Under the pieces are notes generated by a model. The model saw nothing but the letters and a program-made list of their open reading frames with translations, had not been told where the DNA came from and made no database searches. The translations under genes were made by a program, and so were the position numbers. A stretch of 64,000 nt of DNA, taken from positions 3,769,346 to 3,833,345 of the forward strand of contig NZ_CP049037.1 in assembly GCF_011040495.1 (NCBI RefSeq). Reading direction: 5' to 3'. This stretch comes from Pseudohalocynthiibacter aestuariivivens (GTDB taxonomy: Bacteria; Pseudomonadota; Alphaproteobacteria; Rhodobacterales; Rhodobacteraceae). Below are positions 1 to 8,556 of this stretch, one piece after another; the first letter of the stretch is position 1, and every line of letters starts with the position of its first letter.

Positions 1-1
1 G

Positions 2-469
2 TTCGGAACGGCCGAATCGCTTGTTTCGCGTTACTTTCTGACAGTGACGGTGATCAATATCGTGCTCGGGTCGGCACTGGCGGGTGCTTTGATGATTGTC
101 GGCTTGCCCGCGCCGCTTGTCTGGGGGATCGCCGCCGCCGGCCTGAATTATCTACTCTATCTCGGGCCGATGGTCGTTACTGCTGGCCTGTTGCTGGCAG
201 GGATCGTGGCGTTTGACGGTCTGATGGCTGTGGTGCCTCCGCTCATCTTTTTGTGTCTCAACCTCACTGAGGGACAGTTTCTGACACCCGCGCTGGTGGG
301 GCGGCATATGTCCGTAAACCCATTGTTGGTGTTTGTCTCGCTCGTCGTCTGGCTATGGTTGTGGGGGCCGATTGGCGGCATTATTGCAATTCCAGTGCTG
401 GTGATCACATTGGCGATGCTGGACATTTTTGACACGGATGACGACGCGCCGGACCAAGCGACCGACTAA
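2..469 (+). CDS. AI-2E family transporter, C-terminal part (5' end outside window)
   Basis: The reading frame is open from the left edge of the window and ends in a stop at 467-469, so only about the last 155 residues are present. They are strongly hydrophobic and carry the signature of the C-terminal half of AI-2E/PerM family permeases: NYLLYLGPMV, then a segment ending LTEGQFLTPALVGRHM, then NPLLVFVSLVVWLWLWGPIGG and a final helix IIAIPVLVITLAML. The tail is acidic and cytoplasmic (DTDDDAPDQATD). Family members export small molecules or act as Na+/H+ antiporters; the substrate here cannot be told. The gene converges on the phospholipase D-like gene, with 29 bases between the stops. A second, full-length paralogue lies at 38647-39705. 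Confidence 0.85.
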   Translation, partial: FGTAESLVSRYFLTVTVINIVLGSALAGALMIVGLPAPLVWGIAAAGLNYLLYLGPMVVTAGLLLAGIVAFDGLMAVVPPLIFLCLNLTEGQFLTPALVGRHMSVNPLLVFVSLVVWLWLWGPIGGIIAIPVLVITLAMLDIFDTDDDAPDQATD

Positions 470-498
470 GAGCAACGCCAGATCCCAAGCGAAACATT

Positions 499-2187
499 TC
501 AGACGAGTTCATCTGGCATGCCGGGCACAGCCATGGCCGCATCACGCGCGGGGGCTGCATCATAGGGCACGAGAAATCCGTTGCGATCCTCCGGTGCCGC
601 CTTGGCGTTGGCGGCCACCACTGTTGCCCAATGTTCAAACCGGGCAGCATGGTTTCCGTCGCCAGTGTCGGGCACCCAATGGCGCATGGCGCGGTTGGTC
701 AGCGCGCCGACATGTGCCGCGTTCGTCAACTCTAACCCCGCTTCAGTATCCCACCTCATACTGCGTCCGTTCAGATTGGCAGACGACACTATAGCCGCAT
801 GATCGTCGAAGATGGATAGCTTGGCATGAACATAGATCAACGGCGAGCCGGCCAATGTATCACGGCCGTCACTGTCATCCGCGCGTTGTTGTACTGGCGA
901 CGCGACGATCAACCGATCTGCCCCAAAGGCCCGTCGGAGGATCCGCAGGCAGCGGGTTTGCAGATATTCACCAAACTTCACATCGCTGCCCATATGCCCG
1001 GAAAAGGCAGCACCCTGCGGTGCGGCTGGCAATATCAGGATCAATCGCAAGTTGGGGCAGGCCTTGGCCCGTTTGGCCAAGGCGCGGGCAAGCTTTACCT
1101 GCCGAAAAAATTGCGTTTCCAGGTAGATAAGGTCCTCCGCCTTGGAAATATGGCGCAGATGTGCATCCTCGATTTCGCGAACGCGCGTTCGAGGGGACAT
1201 GTAAATTATACTGCCGACACGACCGGAAGAGAGCGTGCGCAAAAAACCTGGTACGGCTGGGGAAGGGGGCTTTGCGCCGCTGATGACGTCGATAAAGTTA
1301 TTCAGATGGGCATTCGCCGCAGTAACGACCGGACCACAAGCGAGAACCTGAAGATCATACCACGTGTCCTCGGCGCTGCGGGCGTGCTGAAGCGTATCAT
1401 ACCGCCGCTCGTTCAGGTCCAGCCCGCCTATATACAGGGTTTCGCGATCGAACACCGCCAGTTTCTGATGATGCGATGCAGGATACAGGTTCGGCAATCC
1501 GGGTGCGCAGCGGACTTCCTGACCGTCGAATTTGGTCAGTCCGCGCAGGCGTGTAGCGTCTTGCATGAAGCGACGGCGCGGGGCCAGCGACAGGCCGTTG
1601 ATCCAGCGTACCAGATCGCCCAGACGTTTGCGTGCGATTGGATAAAATAGCAGCCTTGGCAGCAGGCCGACACGCGCGGCGTGCATATCCATGACTGTTT
1701 CCAAGGTTCCCGCACCGGCCAGTTCCTGTGCCGCAATCATCTGCCGGCGCGTGCGACTGCTGAGCCGATGCAGATGTGGTGCACCTATCGGGTCGAAGTC
1801 AGAGATGACGAAGCGGATCGATACGCCCCTGCGCAGCGTGTGAACGAGCAGATCGAACCAGTCACAGCCGATCTCGCGCGCTTCATCTGAATAGAGCGGG
1901 GTGCCCGGATCAAAGACCCGGAACCCGGCATTGATTTCAGTACGCGCATTGAGAAAGGCACGTTCGAGCACCGGATAGGCCTCTTGCGCGGTCAGCATGA
2001 TTTTAAGCGACGTGACGGGTGCGCCAACCTCGCTCTTGTCTTCTTGCTGTTCAGTTTGAGGTTTCACAGGCGTCTCCAGAAATACGTCGGATGATCGCGG
2101 GTGCTCATGCCGAATGACAGCTTCGGGAGGGCGAACAGGATATGCGCGAAGCAGGTCGGTATATAAAACAGTTTCTTGATCCCACAT
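499..2187 (-). CDS. Phospholipase D-like protein (two HKD motifs)
   Basis: A 562-residue protein with both PLD catalytic motifs visible: HHQKLAVFD followed by GGLDLNERR near the middle, and HAKLSIFDD followed by SSANLNGRS in the C-terminal third. Paired HxKx4D motifs form one active site that makes a phospho-histidine intermediate on phosphodiester substrates. The family covers phospholipases, cardiolipin/phosphatidyl transferases and nucleases. No signal peptide or membrane anchor is obvious, so this is more likely a soluble PLD-type phosphodiesterase than a cardiolipin synthase. The first 60 or so residues are poorly conserved-looking and a start at the Met about 64 codons in (MLTAQEAYP) is possible. 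The gene stands alone, convergent with the permease fragment. Confidence 0.8.
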   Translation of the reverse strand: MWDQETVLYTDLLRAYPVRPPEAVIRHEHPRSSDVFLETPVKPQTEQQEDKSEVGAPVTSLKIMLTAQEAYPVLERAFLNARTEINAGFRVFDPGTPLYSDEAREIGCDWFDLLVHTLRRGVSIRFVISDFDPIGAPHLHRLSSRTRRQMIAAQELAGAGTLETVMDMHAARVGLLPRLLFYPIARKRLGDLVRWINGLSLAPRRRFMQDATRLRGLTKFDGQEVRCAPGLPNLYPASHHQKLAVFDRETLYIGGLDLNERRYDTLQHARSAEDTWYDLQVLACGPVVTAANAHLNNFIDVISGAKPPSPAVPGFLRTLSSGRVGSIIYMSPRTRVREIEDAHLRHISKAEDLIYLETQFFRQVKLARALAKRAKACPNLRLILILPAAPQGAAFSGHMGSDVKFGEYLQTRCLRILRRAFGADRLIVASPVQQRADDSDGRDTLAGSPLIYVHAKLSIFDDHAAIVSSANLNGRSMRWDTEAGLELTNAAHVGALTNRAMRHWVPDTGDGNHAARFEHWATVVAANAKAAPEDRNGFLVPYDAAPARDAAMAVPGMPDELV

Positions 2188-2309
2188 TATCTGAAGCGGT
2201 CACGATGCGCGAATAGGATGGACGAATAGCAGGCAAATATCCCGGATCAACAACGCATCTAATTGTTGTCGGTTCCCCCCCGCGGGTCCTCAAAATGATG
2301 AGGCACATG

Positions 2310-2340
2310 AAAAAGCCCCTGCCAAGGTTATGGCAGGGGC
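2310..2340 (-). terminator. Rho-independent terminator downstream of the YihY/BrkB gene
   Basis: A perfect 10-bp stem (gcccctgcca at 2315-2324, complement at 2331-2340, 6-nt loop) is followed, reading the minus strand, by five T residues (2314 down to 2310). It lies 135 bases after the minus-strand YihY-family stop and before the phospholipase gene on the same strand, so it should separate the two transcription units. Confidence 0.75.
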
Positions 2341-2474
2341 CGACGCGCAGTCCGAGGGACAATCAGCTACGCTGGGACGAGAACCCGGGCTATTTGGGGA
2401 AACACCCGGGCGAGACGCGGCGGGACAGAAAGCCGGTCTGCTAATGTAACCAGCAGTGCAGGAAATGGTTCCCG

Positions 2475-3533
2475 TCAAAGCCGGAGTTTTTTATCAGGCT
2501 CGATCGGTGGCTCCTCTGTAGGACCAGCGTCGGCGGAATGTGCCGTTCTGGCCAGATGGGGGTTACCATCTTCATCCAGTACATGATCTGCGACCCAAGC
2601 CTGCCGCTGCCCGGCAGGAGCGGGGTCGCCAATGGTCGAGTCGCGCGTTGTCGACAACTCCAGCTCGGCGTTCATCTGCGCGCCCAGCAGCACCACATAG
2701 GCACTGAGATAGAGCCAGAACAGCAGGGCCACCACAGCCCCGAGCGAGCCGTAGACTTCGTTAAAGCTGCCGAAATTGCGCAAATAGACAGAGAAGGCTG
2801 CCGATCCTGCGGCCCATAGGAACAAGGCCAAAAATGCCCCTGATGTCAGCCATGGCACCCGCGCACCGCGCCGGTTGGGACCATATCGATAGAGCAGGCA
2901 GATACCAAAGAACACCACCAGCAACACAACTGCCCATTTGAGGAGCGAAATCACGGCCTCTGTCAGGGCAGGCACCGCCAGAAAACCGAGCAGGGCAGGC
3001 AGGATAACGACGCTGGCAAAAGCAAACACCGCGACCAGTATCAGCAGCACCGTCAGCAAAATCGCCACCACATACCGGCGCAACGGATTGCTGCGATGTC
3101 GTGCACGGTAGATCGAATTCAGTCCCCGGATCAGCGCGGCGATCCCGTTGCGCGCGGTCCAGACTGCCAGCACCAGCGACAGAAGGCTGGTCAGTTGCAG
3201 GGTAGAGTTGTTGGCAGTGACAAGTGCGCTGACCTGATCGTTCAAGATGGCAAAGGCGTCCTCGGGCAACAACTGCCGCGCAATATCCATCTGCTCTCCG
3301 ATCATCACCGGGTCGGCCACGTACCCCCAAAGTGCGATGATCGCGGCGAGAGCGGGGAAAATTGACAGCAGGGCGTAGAAAGCGACACCTGCCGAAATCA
3401 GACCTAGATTGCGTTCGTCGGCTTGCGCGAACACGCGCCTCACCACACGCCACCAAACTCTCCAGCCAAATTCTGACGGACGTTCCGCATTGGCATCTGA
3501 TAGGATTGCGTTTTGAACGGGGGCGTTACTCAT
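2475..3533 (-). CDS. YihY/BrkB family inner-membrane protein
   Basis: A 352-residue membrane protein with about six transmembrane helices. The family signature is clear: an early NLGLISAGVAFYALLSIFPA segment, then a stretch ending WTARNGIAALIRGLNSIY, and near the C-terminus FGSFNEVYGSLGAVVALLFW followed by LLGAQMNAEL. The family was once annotated as ribonuclease BN or virulence factor BrkB, both unsupported. Its real function is unsettled, with roles in transport across, or integrity of, the envelope proposed. The C-terminal 65 residues are hydrophilic and probably cytoplasmic. It is followed by a clear terminator and preceded by a small PLDc_N membrane protein on the same strand with 19 bases between, so the two are probably co-transcribed. 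Confidence 0.85.
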   Translation of the reverse strand: MSNAPVQNAILSDANAERPSEFGWRVWWRVVRRVFAQADERNLGLISAGVAFYALLSIFPALAAIIALWGYVADPVMIGEQMDIARQLLPEDAFAILNDQVSALVTANNSTLQLTSLLSLVLAVWTARNGIAALIRGLNSIYRARHRSNPLRRYVVAILLTVLLILVAVFAFASVVILPALLGFLAVPALTEAVISLLKWAVVLLVVFFGICLLYRYGPNRRGARVPWLTSGAFLALFLWAAGSAAFSVYLRNFGSFNEVYGSLGAVVALLFWLYLSAYVVLLGAQMNAELELSTTRDSTIGDPAPAGQRQAWVADHVLDEDGNPHLARTAHSADAGPTEEPPIEPDKKLRL

Positions 3534-3552
3534 GGTGACAGTCTAGCACGGC

Positions 3553-3741
3553 TCATACGCCGCGCACACCACGCGGTCCGGCGATTAGCCAGATGATGAA
3601 TCCCAGCAATGGCAAAAGCAATATCAGCAGGATCCACAATAGCTTGCGCCCAGTGCTGACAGAGGATCCGACCACCGAAACAATGGCCCACAGGTCAAGG
3701 ATCAAAAGGACGAGGCCGCCTAGGCCAGTGATTTCCAGCAT
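3553..3741 (-). CDS. Small PLDc_N-type two-helix membrane protein
   Basis: A 62-residue protein with two hydrophobic helices, the first ending near SVVGSS and the second LLWILLILLLPLLGFIIW, then AGPRG. This matches the phospholipase D nuclease N-terminal (PLDc_N) domain: the two-helix anchor of cardiolipin synthases found as a stand-alone small protein in many bacteria. There is no catalytic HKD domain, so it should be a membrane peptide rather than an enzyme. An aggag ribosome-binding site lies just upstream of the ATG. A 13-bp inverted repeat immediately precedes that site. Confidence 0.7.
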   Translation of the reverse strand: MLEITGLGGLVLLILDLWAIVSVVGSSVSTGRKLLWILLILLLPLLGFIIWLIAGPRGVRGV

Positions 3742-3755
3742 AGCGTGTCTCCTGT

Positions 3756-3791
3756 GCTTTGTATGCGTCGTTCAGTCAACGCATACAAAGC
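3756..3791. repeat. Perfect 13-bp inverted repeat in the 5' region of the PLDc_N gene
   Basis: Arms gctttgtatgcgt (3756-3768) and its exact complement (3779-3791) flank a 10-nt spacer. The element sits 15 bases upstream of the minus-strand ATG, between it and tRNA-Gly. There is no T run on either side, so it is not an ordinary intrinsic terminator. It could be a 5'-UTR hairpin close to the ribosome-binding site, or an operator for an unknown regulator. Confidence 0.55.
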
Positions 3792-3859
3792 AAAAGAGGT
3801 TCCGCAACGGTGACCCGTGGGCCCGAAGGCCAATTATACTAGATTATCTGTTGAAATTT

Positions 3860-3934
3860 TGGAGCGGGTGATGAGATTCGAACTCACGACATTTACCTTG
3901 GCAAGGTAACGCTCTACCCCTGAGCTACACCCGC
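3860..3934 (-). tRNA. tRNA-Gly (anticodon GCC)
   Basis: Read on the minus strand, the 75-nt sequence folds as a cloverleaf. The acceptor starts gcgggtg, the D arm contains agctcaggggtagagc, and the anticodon stem ttacc/ggtaa encloses loop ttGCCaa. The T arm has gttcgaatc, and CCA is encoded at the 3' end (3860-3862). The GCC anticodon reads glycine GGC/GGU. Confidence 0.95.
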
Positions 3935-4116
3935 GTCCTTGGGTAGGGCGGAGATATAAACTCCGCGCGGCGGTGGCAAGAGCAAATCGCGTCACGGCGG
4001 CAATTTTTTGCTACGTATCTTCTTGCGGTAAATATATTGGGGTTTAGGGGTAACCCCCCAGTGCCTGCATGGCCTGAATGCTGACTATGGGTCTGCGCCG
4101 CAGGCGCGCCGTTGGA

Positions 4117-4917
4117 TCAATCGTAAAATAGCACCCGACGTCCGGGAATGTCGAAATCCTCGGAATGAACGACCACGCCCGTATCCATCAGATAGAGCAG
4201 GCCAAAGGCCCCCGGTTCGTCAATCGAAGTATGTTCATCCATGTCGGGGCGCATGATTGGTGATTGGTGGCAGCTGCTTTTGAACAGAGCCGTGGGGATG
4301 CCCCCCGCGCCGCCCGAGATTGTGCGGTGCACGTGGCCGCTGATGATCTGGCAGACATTCGGATACGCGCCCAGCAACGCCAGCAACTCGGTCTTGTTGG
4401 TCAGGCCTATCCGGTCCATCGCGTCAAAACCCACATCCATTGGCGGATGATGGGTAAAGACGATGACCCGGCGATCCCCGGAGCTGTCCAACGCGGCGCG
4501 CAACCACGATAAGCGGTCTGCACATAGTCGACCGCTATGTTCGACCTCAGCCTGCTCATCGAGCGTATCAAGCAGGATCAGGCGAAAATCACCAGTGTCG
4601 ATAACTTGTTGTACATGGCCTGTCGATGTTACCGGTGCGTCCGGGAATGCCGCGCAGAAGGCCGCGCGGCGGTCGTGGTTGCCAATCATCAGATGCACGG
4701 GCAGCGGGCAATCCGCCAGTGCGGCACGCAGGCGTTCGTATTGCGCGGCTCGCCCGTGATGGGCCAAGTCGCCGCAGATTACGATCCGTTCGGCATCCGG
4801 CACTTCGCCAAGTGCGTGGCGCAGCCCCGCTAACAGACGTTCTTCGGGATCGAGATGGCCAATGCGCTGGCCATGCTCGACGAAATGTATGTCGGTGAAC
4901 ACTAGGATTTTACGCAT
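4117..4917 (-). CDS. cpdA: CpdA-like class III phosphodiesterase (calcineurin-like metallophosphoesterase)
   Basis: A 266-residue metallophosphoesterase with the full set of metal-binding motifs in order: TDIH near residue 8, GDLAHHG, GNHD, THHPP and SGHVHR. This order and length fit the Icc/CpdA 3',5'-cyclic-nucleotide phosphodiesterase subgroup, which uses an Fe/Mn binuclear centre; related enzymes hydrolyse other phosphodiesters, so the substrate is inferred. The start chosen (MRKILVFTD) has a GGAG ribosome-binding site a few bases upstream; an upstream in-frame extension lacks family similarity. The gene lies 22 bases after the pyruvate carboxylase stop on the same strand, so it is probably the last gene of that transcript. 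The symbol is by family resemblance only. Confidence 0.75.
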   Translation of the reverse strand: MRKILVFTDIHFVEHGQRIGHLDPEERLLAGLRHALGEVPDAERIVICGDLAHHGRAAQYERLRAALADCPLPVHLMIGNHDRRAAFCAAFPDAPVTSTGHVQQVIDTGDFRLILLDTLDEQAEVEHSGRLCADRLSWLRAALDSSGDRRVIVFTHHPPMDVGFDAMDRIGLTNKTELLALLGAYPNVCQIISGHVHRTISGGAGGIPTALFKSSCHQSPIMRPDMDEHTSIDEPGAFGLLYLMDTGVVVHSEDFDIPGRRVLFYD

Positions 4918-4939
4918 TGGGTTTCTCCGTCGTGATGGT

Positions 4940-7900
4940 TTACTCGAATTCCACCAGCAAGTCCTTGGCGTCAATCTGGCCACCCGGATGGATATGGACG
5001 GCCTTTACGATGGCATCACGTTCAGCATGCAGGCCGGTCTCCATCTTCATCGCCTCAATGGTCAGCAGCAGGTCGCCTTCCTTGACTTCGGCACCGACGC
5101 TGGCTGAAACGCTGGCCACCACGCCGGGCATCGGGGCGCCGACATGGTTCGGGTTGCCCGGCTCGGCTTTGGGTCGTGCGGCAGTCGTCGCCTTGACCAG
5201 TCGGTTGGGCACACGGATCACGCGGGGCTGGCCGTTCAGTTCGAAGAAGACTTTGACCTCACCATCTTCTCCGGTCTCTCCGACCGCTTGCAAGCGAATC
5301 TCGAGAGTCTTGCCGGGGTCGATCTCCGCAGTGATCTCTTCGCCCGGCTGCATCCCGTAAAAGAATGTATGTGTCGGCAGGCTGCGCACCGGGCCATAGA
5401 GGCGGTGACGGCCCATGTAGTCGAGGAAAACCTTGGGATACATCAGGTACCCGCTGAGATCCTCGTCATCGACGGACTTGCCCTCCATCTCGGCGATCAG
5501 ATCGGTGCGGGTCTGGTCCAGATCGACGGGTGGCAGGTGTTTGCCGGGGCGTTCGGTGTTGGGGACCTCATCCTTCAGCACTTTTTTCAGCATCGCTTCG
5601 GGAAAGCCGCCGGGAGGCTGGCCAAGGTTGCCGCGCATCATGTCCACGACGCTGTCAGGGAATGACAAATCGCGCGCGGGATCTTCGACCTCAGAACGGC
5701 TGAGGCCCTGACTGACCATCATCAGGGCCATGTCGCCCACGACTTTGGAACTGGGCGTGACCTTGACGATATCGCCGAACATCTGGTTCACATCGGCATA
5801 GGTCTGGGCCACTTCTGGCCAGCGATCTTCCAGCCCCAGTGAACGGGCTTGTGCCTTGAGGTTGGTGAACTGCCCGCCGGGCATCTCGTGCAGATAGACC
5901 TCGGAGGAGGGCGCCTGCATGCCACTCTCGAATGCGGCATAATGCGCGCGCACGGCGTCCCAGTAATCGGAGATTTCGCGCACGGCACCGATGTCCAGTC
6001 CGGTATCGCGATCAGTATGCGCCAGCGCCTCGACGATGCTGCCGAGTGTGGCCTGGCTGGTGTTGCCGCTGAGTGCGTCCATCGCACAATCCACCGCATC
6101 GACGCCCGCATCGGCAGCAGCAAGGATGGTGGCACATGCGATGCCGGCCGTGTCGTGGGTGTGAAAGTGGATCGGCAGCCCGGTTTCCTGTTTGAGCGCA
6201 CGTATCAAGACGCGGGCAGAGGCAGGTTTCAGCAGGCCAGCCATATCCTTGAGCCCCAGCACATGCGCCCCGGCAGCTTCCATCTCCTTGGCCATGCCGA
6301 CATAGTACTTCAGATCATACTTGGCCCGGTCCGGGTTCAGGATGTCGCCAGTGTAGCAGATCGTGCCTTCGCAGACCTTTTCCGCCTCGATCACCGCGTC
6401 CATCGCCACGCGCATGTTTTCCACCCAGTTGAGGCTGTCGAACACGCGAAAGACGTCGATGCCGGTATTAGCCGCCACGCGTACGAATTCCTGCACCACA
6501 TTGTCGGGATAGTTTGTGTAGCCGACACCATTGGAGGCGCGCAGCAGCATCTGGGTCATCAGGTTTGGCATAGCCGCCCGCAGGTCGCGCAGGCGCTGCC
6601 ACGGACATTCCTGCAAGAACCGATAAGCCACGTCAAAGGTGGCACCGCCCCAGCATTCCATCGAGAACAACCCACCCAGATTGGCGGCATAGGCCGGGGC
6701 CACCTTGATCATGTCATGGCTGCGCATCCGCGTGGCCAACAATGACTGGTGCCCGTCGCGCATGGTGGTGTCCGTGATCAGCAGACGCTTTTGCTTTTTC
6801 ATCCAGTCGGCGACCGCCTGCGGGCCTTCTTGTTCCAGCAGGTTGCGGGTGCCCATCTGTGGTTTGGCGCGCAGCGCGGGCGGCCGGGCATCGCGCAAAT
6901 CCGCACGAGGGCGCGGGCGATCCTTGGTTTCTGGATGGCCGTTCACCGTGATGTCAGCGATGTAGGTCAGAACCTTGGTGCCGCGGTCACGCCGACGGTT
7001 GAACTGAAACAGCGCAGGTGTCTCGTCGATGAATTTCGTGTGGTAGGTATTGTCTAGGAACGTGGGGTGTTTCAGCAGGTTCTCGACAAAGGCGATGTTG
7101 GTGCTGACGCCACGAATACGGAATTCGCGCAGCGCACGGTCCATCCGGGCAATCGCCGCTTCGGGGGTCTGGGCATGTGCCGTCACCTTGACCAGCAGGC
7201 TGTCGTAGAACCGCGTGATCACGCCGCCCGAATAGGCGGTGCCGCCATCAAGGCGGATGCCCATACCCGTCGCCTCGCGGAACGCGGTGATGCGTCCATA
7301 GTCAGGGATAAAGTTGTTTTGCGGGTCTTCGGTCGTGATACGTGTCTGCAAGGCGTGGCCGTTCAGGCGCACATCCGCCTGTGACGGCTTGCCGGTGGCC
7401 TCGGCGATAGTCCGGCCTTCGGCGATCTTGATCTGGGCCTGCACGATGTCGATGCCGGTGACTTCTTCTGTCACTGTGTGCTCGACTTGGACGCGCGGGT
7501 TTACTTCGATGAAGTAGAACTGCTCAGTGTCCATATCCATCAGGAATTCGACGGTACCCGCACACTCGTAATTAACGTGCTTGCAGATTTTGTAGCCAAG
7601 CTGGCAGATTTCCTCGCGCTGCGCATCAGAGAGGTAGGGGGCGGGCGCGCGTTCGACCACCTTTTGGTTACGCCGCTGGACTGAACAATCCCGCTCGTAG
7701 AGGTGGTACATATCGCCGTGCTTATCACCGAGGATCTGCACCTCGACATGGCGTGCGCGCAGGATCATCTTTTCTAGATAGCCCTCGCCATTTCCGAACG
7801 CGGCTTCGGCCTCGCGGCGGCCCTCCAGCACCTTTTCTTCCAGCTCTTTTTCTGACTGGATCGGGCGCATGCCGCGTCCGCCGCCGCCCCAGCTGGCCTT

Positions 7901-8380
7901 GAGCATCAGGGGGTAGCCGACTTTCGCCGCTTCGGCGCGGATGGCATCCATATCATCGCCCAGCACTTCGGTTGCCGGGATCACGGGCACGCCTGCTTCA
8001 ATGGCGACGCGCCGCGCGCTGGCCTTGTCGCCCAATGCGCGCATGGTATCGGCTTGTGGGCCGATAAAGGTGATGCCGTTGGCGGCGCAGGCGTCGACGA
8101 AATCGGGGTTCTCGCTGAGCAGGCCGTAACCGGGGTGGATCGCGTCCGCGCCACATTCGCGCGCGACGCGGATGATTTCATCAATCGACAGATAGGCGGC
8201 GACGGGCCCCAGACCTTCGCCGATCCTGTATGCTTCATCCGCCTTGAAGCGGTGGAGGCCCAGCTTGTCCTCTTCGGCAAAGACAGCGACGGTCCGTTTG
8301 CCCAGTTCATTGGCGGCGCGCATGATGCGAATGGCGATTTCGCCACGGTTGGCAATCAGGATCTTTTGAAAATCAGTCAC
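4940..8380 (-). CDS. pyc: Pyruvate carboxylase
   Basis: A 1146-residue biotin enzyme that carboxylates pyruvate to oxaloacetate with ATP and bicarbonate, the main anaplerotic step for growth on C3 substrates. Domains in order: biotin carboxylase (about 3-455, with KILIANRGEIA and the FIEVNPRVQVEHTVTEE segment), carboxyltransferase (about 530-800, opening LLITDTTMRDGHQSLLATR), PYC/OADA central domain, and C-terminal biotinyl domain with EAMKMET, the modified lysine being about residue 1112. The GTG at 8378-8380 is chosen because it gives the usual family N-terminus and follows a purine-rich ggggga site. A longer in-frame opening upstream would add 58 residues without homology. The FMN dehydrogenase gene lies 176 bases upstream on the same strand and the CpdA-like gene 22 bases downstream. 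Confidence 0.96.
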   Translation of the reverse strand: MTDFQKILIANRGEIAIRIMRAANELGKRTVAVFAEEDKLGLHRFKADEAYRIGEGLGPVAAYLSIDEIIRVARECGADAIHPGYGLLSENPDFVDACAANGITFIGPQADTMRALGDKASARRVAIEAGVPVIPATEVLGDDMDAIRAEAAKVGYPLMLKASWGGGGRGMRPIQSEKELEEKVLEGRREAEAAFGNGEGYLEKMILRARHVEVQILGDKHGDMYHLYERDCSVQRRNQKVVERAPAPYLSDAQREEICQLGYKICKHVNYECAGTVEFLMDMDTEQFYFIEVNPRVQVEHTVTEEVTGIDIVQAQIKIAEGRTIAEATGKPSQADVRLNGHALQTRITTEDPQNNFIPDYGRITAFREATGMGIRLDGGTAYSGGVITRFYDSLLVKVTAHAQTPEAAIARMDRALREFRIRGVSTNIAFVENLLKHPTFLDNTYHTKFIDETPALFQFNRRRDRGTKVLTYIADITVNGHPETKDRPRPRADLRDARPPALRAKPQMGTRNLLEQEGPQAVADWMKKQKRLLITDTTMRDGHQSLLATRMRSHDMIKVAPAYAANLGGLFSMECWGGATFDVAYRFLQECPWQRLRDLRAAMPNLMTQMLLRASNGVGYTNYPDNVVQEFVRVAANTGIDVFRVFDSLNWVENMRVAMDAVIEAEKVCEGTICYTGDILNPDRAKYDLKYYVGMAKEMEAAGAHVLGLKDMAGLLKPASARVLIRALKQETGLPIHFHTHDTAGIACATILAAADAGVDAVDCAMDALSGNTSQATLGSIVEALAHTDRDTGLDIGAVREISDYWDAVRAHYAAFESGMQAPSSEVYLHEMPGGQFTNLKAQARSLGLEDRWPEVAQTYADVNQMFGDIVKVTPSSKVVGDMALMMVSQGLSRSEVEDPARDLSFPDSVVDMMRGNLGQPPGGFPEAMLKKVLKDEVPNTERPGKHLPPVDLDQTRTDLIAEMEGKSVDDEDLSGYLMYPKVFLDYMGRHRLYGPVRSLPTHTFFYGMQPGEEITAEIDPGKTLEIRLQAVGETGEDGEVKVFFELNGQPRVIRVPNRLVKATTAARPKAEPGNPNHVGAPMPGVVASVSASVGAEVKEGDLLLTIEAMKMETGLHAERDAIVKAVHIHPGGQIDAKDLLVEFE

Positions 8381-8556
8381 TGGCCTATGTCCCCCCTTAG
8401 CCGATTCTTGGCGCTTTGGATCACTGTGTAGCCGAATATTGCCGCAGTGCAGCGCGATTTCTGCAGGTTTGTAGGATTTGTGAAAGGTTTTCGCAATGCC
8501 GGGCCGGGCTGCTTTGCCCGTCGGGGCCAATTTCTTGCCCGGACGGGTAGGGGGCA

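Noticed and set aside
499-3741. Cardiolipin synthase split into PLDc_N and HKD genes
   Set aside because: The PLDc_N small protein and the two-HKD protein are separated by a YihY gene and a terminator, and both look complete in their own right.
5849-6745. 298-residue plus-strand open frame inside pyc
   Set aside because: Fully antisense to the conserved carboxyltransferase domain of pyruvate carboxylase; histidine-rich shadow sequence.
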